Assembly: GCA_031552335.1 (NCBI GenBank)
Contig: JAVBMQ010000061.1
Span: 1 to 27,276, forward strand
Direction of reading: 5' to 3'
Origin: JAISFI01 sp031552335
GTDB taxonomy: Bacteria; Bacteroidota; Bacteroidia; Bacteroidales; Azobacteroidaceae
Length of the DNA: 27,276 nucleotides
This document shows positions 7,490 to 15,538 of the stretch, in pieces; within the stretch, counting starts at the first letter, position 1; each line of letters opens with the position of its first letter. Below the pieces are notes generated by a model. It had not been told where the DNA came from. It did no database searches and was given only the letters and a program-made list of their open reading frames with translations. Position numbers and translations under genes: made by a program.

Positions 7490-10108
7490 ATGATGACAGC
7501 AAAAGAAATCCGTCAATCTTATAAAGACTTTTTTGAGTCTAAAAACCACAAAATCGTACCCTCTGCCCCTATGGTTGTGAAGGATGACCCTACCTTGATG
7601 TTTACCAATGCAGGAATGAACCAGTTTAAAGATATTATTCTGGGAAATGTTCCGATTAAATATTCCCGGATTGCCGACTCTCAAAAATGTTTGCGTGTGA
7701 GTGGAAAACACAACGATTTGGAAGAAGTCGGACATGATACCTATCATCATACGATGTTTGAGATGTTGGGTAACTGGTCATTTGGCGACTATTTTAAAAA
7801 GGAAGCGATTGAGTGGGCATGGGAATACCTGACGGGTGTTCTGAAAATGGATACAGGACGTTTGTATGTCACCGTTTTTGAAGGAAGCCCCAAAGAAGGA
7901 TTAGAACGCGATGACGAAGCGGCTGGTTACTGGGAAAAATACTTACCCGCCGACCGTATCATCAATGGAAATAAAAAAGATAATTTCTGGGAAATGGGCG
8001 ATACCGGTCCGTGTGGCCCCTGCTCGGAAATTCATGTAGACCTCCGTCCGGATGCCGAAAGAAAAGCTGTTGCCGGGATAACACTTGTAAACCATGATCA
8101 TCCGCAGGTGATAGAAATCTGGAACCTGGTATTTATGCAGTTTAACCGGAAAGCCGACGATTCGCTGGAAGGGCTTCCCGCCAAGGTGATAGATACCGGA
8201 ATGGGCTTCGAACGTTTGTGCATGGCTATCCAGGGAAAAACATCCAATTACGATACTGATGTTTTCCAACCGATCATCCGGTCTATCGGAACAATCACCG
8301 AGAATACTTACGGAGAAGATCTCAAAAAAGATATTGCCATGCGGGTAATTGCAGATCATATCCGTACCATTTCATTTTCTATTACCGACGGCCAGTTACC
8401 TTCCAATGCTAAAGCAGGTTATGTGATCCGCCGGATACTTCGCCGCGCCGTTCGTTATGGTTATACTTTCCTTGGACAGAAAAAAGCATTTATGTACCGG
8501 TTGATTCCGGCCTTGATCGATACAATGGGAGATGCTTATCCGGAACTGGTTGCTCAGAAGGATTTGATCGAGAAAGTGATCAAAGAAGAAGAAGATTCTT
8601 TCCTTCGTACTCTGGAAACCGGGATCAGGCTATTAGATAAGGTAATGGAAGAAACCCGTGCCGGTCAAAAAACGATGATCGACGGAGCCAGCGCCTTTAC
8701 ATTATATGATACATACGGATTTCCGTTGGATTTAACGGAATTGATCCTCCGCGAACATGGAATGGAAGTAGACAAAACCGGTTTTGATGCAGAAATGCAA
8801 AAACAAAAAGACCGTGCACGTAATGCTGCTGCTGTAGAAACAGGCGACTGGGTGATGCTGAAAGAAGGCGAACCTGAATTTATGGGTTATGACCAAGCGG
8901 TTTGTGATGCAGAAATTCTTCGTTACCGGAAGGTCAAACAAAAAAATCAGGAATATTATCAGATTGTACTTGACCGTAGTCCTTTTTATGCTGAGATGGG
9001 GGGACAAGTAGGAGATAGCGGACGTTTAATCAATGAATCAGGAGAGATTACAGAAATTTTCGATACCAAAAGAGAAAATAATCTCGGGGTACACCTCACT
9101 AAAAAATTACCTTCAGATGTAACTACTGTATTTAAAGCAGAAATCAATCAGAAAAAACGTACGGCAGCCGAATGTAACCATACCGCAACACACTTGTTGC
9201 ATGAAGCATTGCGTGAAGTATTAGGCACACATGTAGAACAAAAAGGTTCGTTTGTTTCTCCTGAGATCTTACGTTTTGACTTTTCCCATTTCCAGAAAAT
9301 TACGGATGAAGAGATCCGGGAAGTAGAAAAACGGGTAACAGCCAAGATCCGCGAAAACTTTTCAATTGATGAACACCGGCATGTCCCTATTGCAGAAGCC
9401 AAAGCGATGGGAGCCATGGCTTTGTTCGGAGAAAAATACGGAGATGATGTACGTGTAGTCCGTTTCGGAACCTCTGTTGAACTTTGCGGTGGAACACATA
9501 TCTCTTCAACGGGTCGCATAGGTACTTTCCGTATTGTAGGTGAAAGCTCTATTGCCGCAGGTATCCGTAGAATTGAAGCCATTACGGCCGAAGCTTGCGA
9601 GAATTTCTTTTATGTACAGCAAGATTTGATCCGTGATATGCGGGCTATGTTCAACAATACTCCTAATCTGGGCCAGGCTCTTCAGAAATTTTTCGAAGAA
9701 AATGCAGAATTGAAAAAGGTAGCAGAAGAATATGTCAAAGAAAAAACAGCTACCCTGAAAAAAATGCTTATTGAACAGAAAAAAGAGGTTCATGGCATTC
9801 ATCTGTTTGTAATGAAAGGATTATTGATCCCTGCAGAAGTAGTAAAGGACATTGCTTTCCAATTACGTGGAGAATTCCCTGAAAAAATGTATTTTGTAGC
9901 CGGTACGATGATTGACGGTAAACCCATGCTAACCTTAATGATCAGTGATGATCTGGTAGCTCAAGGTCTTAATGCCGGACAAATTGTTCGGGAAGCTGCA
10001 AAAAAAATACAAGGAGGAGGTGGTGGTCAACCTCATTTCGCTACAGCAGGAGGAAAAGATGTGAATGGTTTGATGGTGGCTGTTGAAGAAATGATAGAAA
10101 AAATATAA
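7490..10108 (+). CDS. alaS: alanyl-tRNA synthetase
   Basis: Charges tRNA-Ala with alanine in the cytoplasm and edits mischarged serine and glycine. The 872 aa are full length. The class II catalytic core starts at once (TAKEIRQSYKDFFESKNHKI, then DDPTLMFTNAGMNQFKDIIL, SQKCLRVSGKHNDLEEVG, MFEMLGNWSFGDYFKKEAI). The editing domain has CNHTATHLLHEAL near residue 560 and ELCGGTHISSTG near 665, supplying the zinc ligands. The C-Ala domain ends with the glycine-rich GGGGGQPHFATAGG segment. I start at ATG 7490 (MMTAKEI), matching relatives that begin M-x-TAKE; an upstream TTG at 7472 is unlikely. It is divergent from the M23 operon and convergent with the DUF4954 gene. Confidence 0.98.
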   Translation: MMTAKEIRQSYKDFFESKNHKIVPSAPMVVKDDPTLMFTNAGMNQFKDIILGNVPIKYSRIADSQKCLRVSGKHNDLEEVGHDTYHHTMFEMLGNWSFGDYFKKEAIEWAWEYLTGVLKMDTGRLYVTVFEGSPKEGLERDDEAAGYWEKYLPADRIINGNKKDNFWEMGDTGPCGPCSEIHVDLRPDAERKAVAGITLVNHDHPQVIEIWNLVFMQFNRKADDSLEGLPAKVIDTGMGFERLCMAIQGKTSNYDTDVFQPIIRSIGTITENTYGEDLKKDIAMRVIADHIRTISFSITDGQLPSNAKAGYVIRRILRRAVRYGYTFLGQKKAFMYRLIPALIDTMGDAYPELVAQKDLIEKVIKEEEDSFLRTLETGIRLLDKVMEETRAGQKTMIDGASAFTLYDTYGFPLDLTELILREHGMEVDKTGFDAEMQKQKDRARNAAAVETGDWVMLKEGEPEFMGYDQAVCDAEILRYRKVKQKNQEYYQIVLDRSPFYAEMGGQVGDSGRLINESGEITEIFDTKRENNLGVHLTKKLPSDVTTVFKAEINQKKRTAAECNHTATHLLHEALREVLGTHVEQKGSFVSPEILRFDFSHFQKITDEEIREVEKRVTAKIRENFSIDEHRHVPIAEAKAMGAMALFGEKYGDDVRVVRFGTSVELCGGTHISSTGRIGTFRIVGESSIAAGIRRIEAITAEACENFFYVQQDLIRDMRAMFNNTPNLGQALQKFFEENAELKKVAEEYVKEKTATLKKMLIEQKKEVHGIHLFVMKGLLIPAEVVKDIAFQLRGEFPEKMYFVAGTMIDGKPMLTLMISDDLVAQGLNAGQIVREAAKKIQGGGGGQPHFATAGGKDVNGLMVAVEEMIEKI

Positions 10109-10127
10109 AATTGTGGTGGTAATTCCG

Positions 10128-10161
10128 GTTGTAGAGACGCAATGCATTGCGTCTCTACAAC
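10128..10161. repeat. perfect 34-nt palindrome (REP-like dispersed element)
   Basis: The left arm GTTGTAGAGACGCAATG is followed at once by its exact reverse complement, centred on ATGCAT. It sits in the 103-nt space between the convergent ends of alaS and the DUF4954 gene. Near-identical palindromes with a GTAGAGACGC...GCGTCTCTAC core are, as I recall, scattered in many Bacteroidota and some cyanobacterial genomes. There is no T-run on either side, so it is not a classical terminator, although the RNA hairpin could still block read-through or degradation from either strand. Confidence 0.85.
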
Positions 10162-10211
10162 AACCTAACAGGAAAGATAAAAATATTATATCGTATTATA
10201 TCAATGTGTCT

Positions 10212-12191
10212 TTAAGAAATAGCCTTCAATCGGCTGATCATCTTCTCCGCCAATTTTGTTTTCTTCTCAATATGTTCCAGCACAGCCTGTACAAATGAAT
10301 TTTTCTCAAAAGCCCCTCTGACCTGTTCAAAGTCTAATTGTTGTTCTTTACTATTTCCATCAGCGCCGAAGCCTGTTTGAGAAGACAATGAAAATTCTTT
10401 TCGGGCATCTTCATATAAGAAGTGGTCCATACCAATCACAGCCTCCTTCCATTGGTCAACAATTTTTACTACATCGGTAGCTGTAATTTTTTCGGGAGAA
10501 AGATTATAATATGATTGTATCTTTTCCCAAGCCCAGGTCCATTCCAAAGAATAATAATTATGATGCAGGTCTTCCAATATCTGGTTGATTTCTTTTAGCT
10601 TATGAATTTTCCCCGATTCTATATCATTAATCAATTTGTCTATCTCCGAGCGGGGCGCCAATAAGCCTGCAATATCTCTCCAGTTACCTGTCCCAAAGGG
10701 AGTATCCGGCACCAATACTTTCCTCATTTCTTCATCAGTAGAAAAATCTGCATTTTCCAAACGGGAAATGATAGAGTTTCCCAGAAATTTCTGAATGGCC
10801 ATATCGTAAATAGCTAATCCCTTTTTGAGTGATGAATTTTTGATTTTACAACTTTGATAAGTATAAGTATCGGAAGTTTCCCCACAGGTTTGTTGCAGAT
10901 TCTTCAATACCTCGATAGCAGTAAACATCTTCTGAACAGTGTAAGGACTTAGCAAATTGAAATTCAATTGATCCAATTTATGCGGATCTTTCCGTTTGTC
11001 ACGTTTAGGGAATTTCTGTGCATCACGGATGGTTCCCACACTTCTCAGGTTTGCTCCCGGGACCAAAACAGATTCATCTGACGATTCTATCAGATAAGAA
11101 AACGGCATGCTTGATGTATCGGAATTATGGTAATGTCGTCCCATCACTAAAGAAAACGCCCCGATCTTGGCCGGCCACAAGATATACGAATCACTGGTTG
11201 TTTTCCCTCCTCTTTCCATAATACCCTGGTGGATAGGGCCCAATTTATACATGTGGTTACTCTGGTTAGATCCCGATCCGGCATTCATAAAAGAAAACAT
11301 CCCGGCAATCAATAGGGTTGATTTATGGTGAGTAACCGTATAAGGTCCGGCAAAAATAGCACAAGCCTCACCATTTTCTCCATGGCAATTACTGAAAAAC
11401 AAAGAATCGCTGGCAGAGTAATTATGTCCCAGGTGACAAGCTTGTCCCACGAAACAACGTAACAACATCGTTCCATCAGTCACATGTGAACCCGAACAAA
11501 TGATAAAATCTTCTGCAATGACTCCATATCCTATGTGTATCGGATCTTCCTCATTACTGTTGAGCGTTCCGTTTTCCAACCGGCAGGCTCCTTCAATATG
11601 GGCATTTTTCCTGATCCGGACATTCCGGATAGAACCGGCATTTTGTATGGTGACATTGTCACCGATTTCTCCCATATCTGATGCATATTTATCGGAGTAG
11701 TAGCGTACAATCTCCTGCATCCTGCTTATCAATTCCGGACGATGACGGTAAAGGGACATGATGTAAGCGAAGTGAGACGATAATTTATCATTTATCATTA
11801 CTTCTCGTCCGCCGGTTTCATTCAACACAAAAACCTCCGTTCCATTTCCGAACGTTGATTTCTGGTCAACCACTATCATATCCACATGCTGAATAAAGAC
11901 ATCATTTCCGATGTTATAATTTGAAATGTGGTTTTGCACATTTTCGATCAGTACATTATCTCCGACATTACAGTTATGCAAAGTAACATGCCTCATGCCG
12001 GAGTGTTTTTTCAATCCTCCGGAAAGGGTAAATTCTTTTTCAAAAACTCCAAGAGAGACAGATCCCGAAAACCGTGTATGAAAAATATAATTGGGTGAAA
12101 ATTTTTCACTTACTGAAATATTACTCCAGTTATCAGCCAGACAAGACTGTGCGGAAAGTTGTGCAATTTCCTGATTTGTTAATTTTCTCAT
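10212..12191 (-). CDS. DUF4954 family protein (left-handed beta-helix / hexapeptide repeats)
   Basis: A 659-aa cytoplasmic protein without signal peptide, of a family I recognise as DUF4954 and know mainly from Bacteroidota. The N-terminus MRKLTNQEIAQLSAQSCLAD precedes a long run of imperfect hexapeptide-type beta-helix repeats (about residues 60-350: NCNVGDNVLIENVQNH, NIGNDVFIQHV, IGDNVTIQNAGSIRNVRIRK, IGYGVIAEDFIICSGSHV). The C-terminal third is mostly helical (DQWKEAVIGMDHFLYEDARK). Such folds occur in acyl- and nucleotidyl-transferase-like proteins, but I see no recognised catalytic motif, so no reaction is assigned. It follows hflX by 21 nt on the same strand and is probably co-transcribed with it. 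Confidence 0.85.
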   Translation of the reverse strand: MRKLTNQEIAQLSAQSCLADNWSNISVSEKFSPNYIFHTRFSGSVSLGVFEKEFTLSGGLKKHSGMRHVTLHNCNVGDNVLIENVQNHISNYNIGNDVFIQHVDMIVVDQKSTFGNGTEVFVLNETGGREVMINDKLSSHFAYIMSLYRHRPELISRMQEIVRYYSDKYASDMGEIGDNVTIQNAGSIRNVRIRKNAHIEGACRLENGTLNSNEEDPIHIGYGVIAEDFIICSGSHVTDGTMLLRCFVGQACHLGHNYSASDSLFFSNCHGENGEACAIFAGPYTVTHHKSTLLIAGMFSFMNAGSGSNQSNHMYKLGPIHQGIMERGGKTTSDSYILWPAKIGAFSLVMGRHYHNSDTSSMPFSYLIESSDESVLVPGANLRSVGTIRDAQKFPKRDKRKDPHKLDQLNFNLLSPYTVQKMFTAIEVLKNLQQTCGETSDTYTYQSCKIKNSSLKKGLAIYDMAIQKFLGNSIISRLENADFSTDEEMRKVLVPDTPFGTGNWRDIAGLLAPRSEIDKLINDIESGKIHKLKEINQILEDLHHNYYSLEWTWAWEKIQSYYNLSPEKITATDVVKIVDQWKEAVIGMDHFLYEDARKEFSLSSQTGFGADGNSKEQQLDFEQVRGAFEKNSFVQAVLEHIEKKTKLAEKMISRLKAIS

Positions 12192-12212
12192 GGTTTTATC
12201 CTCTTCAAATTA

Positions 12213-13427
12213 TCAATCCTCTTCATAATTATGATATAAGAAATCATTGTAAGGGAAGCGGGTCACATGTATTTCCTTTACTTTCCGGTACAAAATTTCC
12301 TTCAATTCATCCATATTTTGTTTTTCTCTGGCCGATATAAAAATACAATTTTCATGCATTTTGGCCATCCACGTTTGTTTCAGTTCATCCAGAGTAATAT
12401 TTTCCCTTGTCCGGGGAGTCAGATCATCCGCCTCTTTTTCCACATGTGAAAATGCATCGATCTTATTAAACACCAGGATAACCGGTTTTTCTGTTTTGTC
12501 AATTTCTTTCAACGTATTATTCACCACGTTGATCTGCTCTTCGAAAGACGGGTGAGAGATATCTACGACATGGATCAGTAGGTCTGCTTCACGTACTTCG
12601 TCCAAGGTTGATTTGAAAGACTCGACTAATTCCGTAGGCAATTTCCGGATGAAACCGACTGTATCGGATATCAGGAAAGGCAGGTTTTCCACAATGACTT
12701 TTCTAACGGTTGTGTCCAATGTGGCAAATAGCTTATTTTCTGCAAATACTTCCGATTTGCTTAAGAGATTCATTAATGTAGATTTACCGACATTCGTATA
12801 TCCGACTAAAGCTACACGCACCATTTTCCCCCGGTTTTTGCGTTGTACCGACATCTGTTTGTCGATAGAAACCAGGTCCTTTTTCAGTTTGGAGATTTTA
12901 TCCAGGATAATCCGGCGGTCTGTTTCGATCTGAGTTTCACCGGTACCACGGGAAATGATCCCTCCCCCACGTTGACGGTCAAGGTGACCCCATAAACGGG
13001 TCAGACGAGGTAACATATACTGATACTGAGCCAGTTCCACCTGCGTTTTTGCATGTGCAGTTTGCGCCCTTTGTCCGAAAATATCGAGGATTAATATCGT
13101 ACGGTCTACGATTTTCACTTTTAGTTCTTTTTCAATATTCCGGAGTTGCTTAGGGGAAAGTTCGTCGTCGAAAATAACCATTCCAATCTCGTTTTCCTCG
13201 ATATAAGCTTTTATTTCGGCAAGTTTTCCTGCTCCCACAAAAGTCACCGGATGTGGCATTTCCAATCGTTGTGTAAAACTTTCAACGGGTTTAATATCAG
13301 CGGTTTCTGCCAGAAACTCCAATTCATCAAGATATTCTTTGACTGTAGCTTCATTCTGATGAGGAGTAATCAAACCCACTAAAACAGCTTTTTCGGAAAT
13401 TGTTTCGGTAATGATAAATTCTTTCAC
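12213..13427 (-). CDS. hflX: ribosome-associated GTPase HflX
   Basis: GTPase that binds the 50S subunit and, in studied bacteria, rescues stalled or hibernating ribosomes under stress. The 404 aa show the HflX N-terminal domain (EYLDELEFLAETADIKPVES, then FVGAGKLAEI and DDELSPKQLRNIEKEL), the glycine-rich linker RQRGGGIISRGTGETQIETD, and the GTPase domain with G1 GYTNVGKST at 209-217, G3 DTVGF at 255-259 and G4 NKID at 321-324. All nucleotide-binding motifs are intact. ATG 13427 lies about 20 nt after a predicted transcript start (-7 box 13455-13462), and the DUF4954 gene follows in the same direction. Confidence 0.96.
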   Translation of the reverse strand: MKEFIITETISEKAVLVGLITPHQNEATVKEYLDELEFLAETADIKPVESFTQRLEMPHPVTFVGAGKLAEIKAYIEENEIGMVIFDDELSPKQLRNIEKELKVKIVDRTILILDIFGQRAQTAHAKTQVELAQYQYMLPRLTRLWGHLDRQRGGGIISRGTGETQIETDRRIILDKISKLKKDLVSIDKQMSVQRKNRGKMVRVALVGYTNVGKSTLMNLLSKSEVFAENKLFATLDTTVRKVIVENLPFLISDTVGFIRKLPTELVESFKSTLDEVREADLLIHVVDISHPSFEEQINVVNNTLKEIDKTEKPVILVFNKIDAFSHVEKEADDLTPRTRENITLDELKQTWMAKMHENCIFISAREKQNMDELKEILYRKVKEIHVTRFPYNDFLYHNYEED

Positions 13428-13454
13428 TTGTATTTCTGATTGTTACAAAAAGGC

Positions 13455-13462
13455 AAAGATAA
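13455..13462 (-). promoter_or_regulatory. -7 box of the hflX promoter
   Basis: Minus-strand TATCTTTG fits TAnnTTTG exactly and lies 27 nt upstream of the hflX ATG. No convincing TTTG is found 19-21 nt further upstream, so only the -7 box is called. Confidence 0.5.
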
Positions 13463-13516
13463 AAAAATTATTCTTGTTATGGTGATTGGAGTGGAAATTT
13501 TATGTTGACGCCTCCT

Positions 13517-14443
13517 TCAAAAATTTATTTTTTCACTATGCCTTGTTATTGTATTTTTATCAAAAATACTCAATATATAGGTCCCCGGAGAAAAATGTAT
13601 GGTTGAGATAGAGATTTTTTCATTATTTGAAACAGCATTGGAATAAACGATTCTTCCCAAAGTATCATAGAGTTTTATTTCCGCTGTAATCGGCTTTTCG
13701 AAAAGGAGATTGATACTACCGGATTGCTTTTCGATTGTAAAATCAATTTTGGGTTTTGGGTCATTGATGGATGCATAGCCCACAAGACAATCTGTTCCTG
13801 TATTTGGATTTATCCATCCATAATAATCACTCCAAAATTCTTTATTTTTCCAAAATAAGCTATCCGTTTCATAACAATTTAATGCATACAGAACTCCCCA
13901 ATTTTCAATAAAATAAAAAAATCCAAAACTTGGACCAACTCCTTCGACGAATGTCAATTTCAATGGAAATAAGTCAAAATCATGTGATAATTCTGTCTGT
14001 ATATGTTTTCTGTTATTTTCATAATAGACGGAATCAACTATGGTATAATAACCTGTTTCATCCTGTTCCAAATTATAACCAAAAGGCCCCCAGTAATCTA
14101 TATCAGGAAATCTAACAGTATCTCCTTTTTCCAGACTCATATCTGAAATGACAAATTCTTCTCCATTATTGCGAAACTCGTTTAAAAAATATAATTTCCC
14201 ACTGTCTTTTTCTTCTCTCATATAAACTATATAATTACCATCGGATACAATACAATATTCTTTGTCATTAATAAGAGTTAAATCACCACTGGAAACTTCG
14301 AAAATATAGGTAAATGCAGCATTACTGATTTCGTGGTACGAATACCATTTAGTGAATACTTCACCGAAATAAGATTGATAATTCTGAGCGATAGAGGCAT
14401 GTCCGAGAATTATTGCGAATATCGATAAAATGATCTTTTTCAT
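13517..14443 (-). CDS. secreted protein with T9SS type A sorting domain
   Basis: A 308-aa exported protein. The signal peptide is about residues 1-19 (MKKIILSIFAIILGHASIAQ). The middle has the same loose plan as the A1 and A2 proteins of this cluster (a valine-aspartate-serine-valine strand, DSVYYENNRK, then VEGVGPSFGFFYFIENWG and a late cysteine, ALNCYETD), so it may be a distant relative. The last 75 residues resemble a T9SS C-terminal sorting domain: ITAEIKLYDTLGRIVYSN, then ISISTIHFSPGTYILSIF, with a basic end. It should cross the inner membrane by Sec and the outer membrane by T9SS, then be surface-attached or released. The start lies 6 nt after the stop of a C-terminal gene remnant. Molecular function not recognised. 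Confidence 0.8.
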   Translation of the reverse strand: MKKIILSIFAIILGHASIAQNYQSYFGEVFTKWYSYHEISNAAFTYIFEVSSGDLTLINDKEYCIVSDGNYIVYMREEKDSGKLYFLNEFRNNGEEFVISDMSLEKGDTVRFPDIDYWGPFGYNLEQDETGYYTIVDSVYYENNRKHIQTELSHDFDLFPLKLTFVEGVGPSFGFFYFIENWGVLYALNCYETDSLFWKNKEFWSDYYGWINPNTGTDCLVGYASINDPKPKIDFTIEKQSGSINLLFEKPITAEIKLYDTLGRIVYSNAVSNNEKISISTIHFSPGTYILSIFDKNTITRHSEKINF

Positions 14444-14449
14444 ATCTAT

Positions 14450-14581
14450 TTATTTTTTTATTTCAAAAGAAGAACCTACTTCTACTTCTACATTATTTTT
14501 TAATAACACTTCGTTTACAGCTTTTATAATAACACTCGAATTATTTTTAATAAAAACATTCCCATATGGTTGGGTATTTAT
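14450..14581 (-). pseudogene. remnant: C-terminal 43 codons of a secreted protein, similar to the protease end
   Basis: Between an in-frame TGA (14584-14582) and a TAA (14452-14450) this frame reads PYGNVFIKNNSSVIIKA, then NEVLLKNNVEVEVGSSFEIKK. It aligns end to end with the tail of the metalloprotease (PQGNVVIKNNAKIIFDA, then ENVYFDAGFECELGASYEVKK). There is no start codon in frame and no upstream coding match in the 64 nt before A2 ends. It therefore looks like the surviving 3' end of a deleted gene, possibly a second protease copy. The C-terminal module is common in secreted proteins of related bacteria, so the lost gene need not have been a protease. Confidence 0.75.
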
Positions 14582-14645
14582 TCATGAAGTTTAATATCTT
14601 AGGACTCTATGTTACTCCATGTAACTCTGTATTCTATTTGAAACA

Positions 14646-15527
14646 TCAAAGTTTGATAAATTTAGTTGAATAAACGGATTGGTTATTATTATATAGAATG
14701 ATATAGTAAATATTATGAGGCAATGAAGATACTCTGATCTCGGAAGAAGATAAACTTCCGGACAGGACACTTATACCCAAGCTATTAAATATTTTATATG
14801 TATACATACCCATATCTTTTTCAATAAAAATATAATCATTAGCCAGAGTGGGATAGATGCGAATAGGAACAAGGAGATTTTGATCTAAATTAACTCCTGA
14901 ATTCCGGACATAGCATGTGTTATATAAAGGATTTTGGTAGATAAGAGAATTATTTACATGCATGCATAACAAAACTGGTTCATCTGTTGCATCCGGAACG
15001 CCACGGGCCATAGAAAAAAACAGGCCATGTATGATACTTCCAATACCTTCTACCCATGAATCTTCAATTTCATCATTCCGTGAATATGCACTTGCAATGT
15101 TAATTCTTCTTCTGTATTGATTATTGATTAATACAGAATCAACAAGTACAATTTTTACTGCTTGTTCTTCTATACCAAACCAAAAAGAACAGGCTGATAT
15201 TTCATCTCCGGCTTGTAAAGAAAAATCAGCGACTAATCTTTCAATATCATCATCTACCTGTATACAGTATATTTTTTCTGCAATTGTGTCTTCCCTGACA
15301 GCAGCATAATATCGAGGTTCATCATAATCAGTCTCGGAAGTACCATGTTGCACATATACTTTTGTGTATCTATTGTCATTCATGATTGTATCTCCGTCAA
15401 AAGAATATCTTCTGTCAAGTACTGAGATATATGCGTCTGAATGTGGAAGAAAATATTTCAGATCAGCATAAATATTGGTGATACAAATAATATTTAGTAT
15501 TAATAATAGGATTGTTTTTGTTTTCAT
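14646..15527 (-). CDS. secreted T9SS cargo protein A2, paralogue of A1
   Basis: A 293-aa exported protein. The signal peptide is about residues 1-21 (MKTKTILLLILNIICITNIY). It is closely related over its full length to the 298-aa protein at 17515-18411: both have FSFDGDTI or YSFDGDTI, then RYTKVY, YYAAVREDT followed by AEKIYCIQVDD, a DSVLIN strand, SW-(I/V)-EGIGS and a late cysteine. The C-terminal 75 residues are a T9SS type A sorting domain (IYPTLANDYIFIE, YTYKIFNSLGISVLSG, IYYIILYNNNQSVYSTKFIK). It starts 11 nt after the protease stop, so is probably co-transcribed with it. No enzyme motif is visible; a structural, adhesive or protease-partner role is possible but unproven. Confidence 0.82.
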   Translation of the reverse strand: MKTKTILLLILNIICITNIYADLKYFLPHSDAYISVLDRRYSFDGDTIMNDNRYTKVYVQHGTSETDYDEPRYYAAVREDTIAEKIYCIQVDDDIERLVADFSLQAGDEISACSFWFGIEEQAVKIVLVDSVLINNQYRRRINIASAYSRNDEIEDSWVEGIGSIIHGLFFSMARGVPDATDEPVLLCMHVNNSLIYQNPLYNTCYVRNSGVNLDQNLLVPIRIYPTLANDYIFIEKDMGMYTYKIFNSLGISVLSGSLSSSEIRVSSLPHNIYYIILYNNNQSVYSTKFIKL

Positions 15528-15538
15528 GTTTACAATTT

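Noticed and set aside
7398..7502. N-terminal extension of the M23 peptidase
   Set aside because: It would start upstream of the predicted transcript start and overlap alaS; the sequence before ATG 7397 does not look like protein.
13442..13448. TGTTACA near the hflX start, like the boxes in the shared upstream element
   Set aside because: It lies downstream of the -7 box, lacks the 31-bp block, and a 7-mer occurs several times in this AT-rich window, including inside genes (for example near 15670 and 16684).
14611..14625. GTTAC/GTAAC inverted repeat between A2 and the remnant
   Set aside because: Only 5 bp per arm with a 5-nt loop; expected by chance, and no promoter box is placed sensibly next to it.
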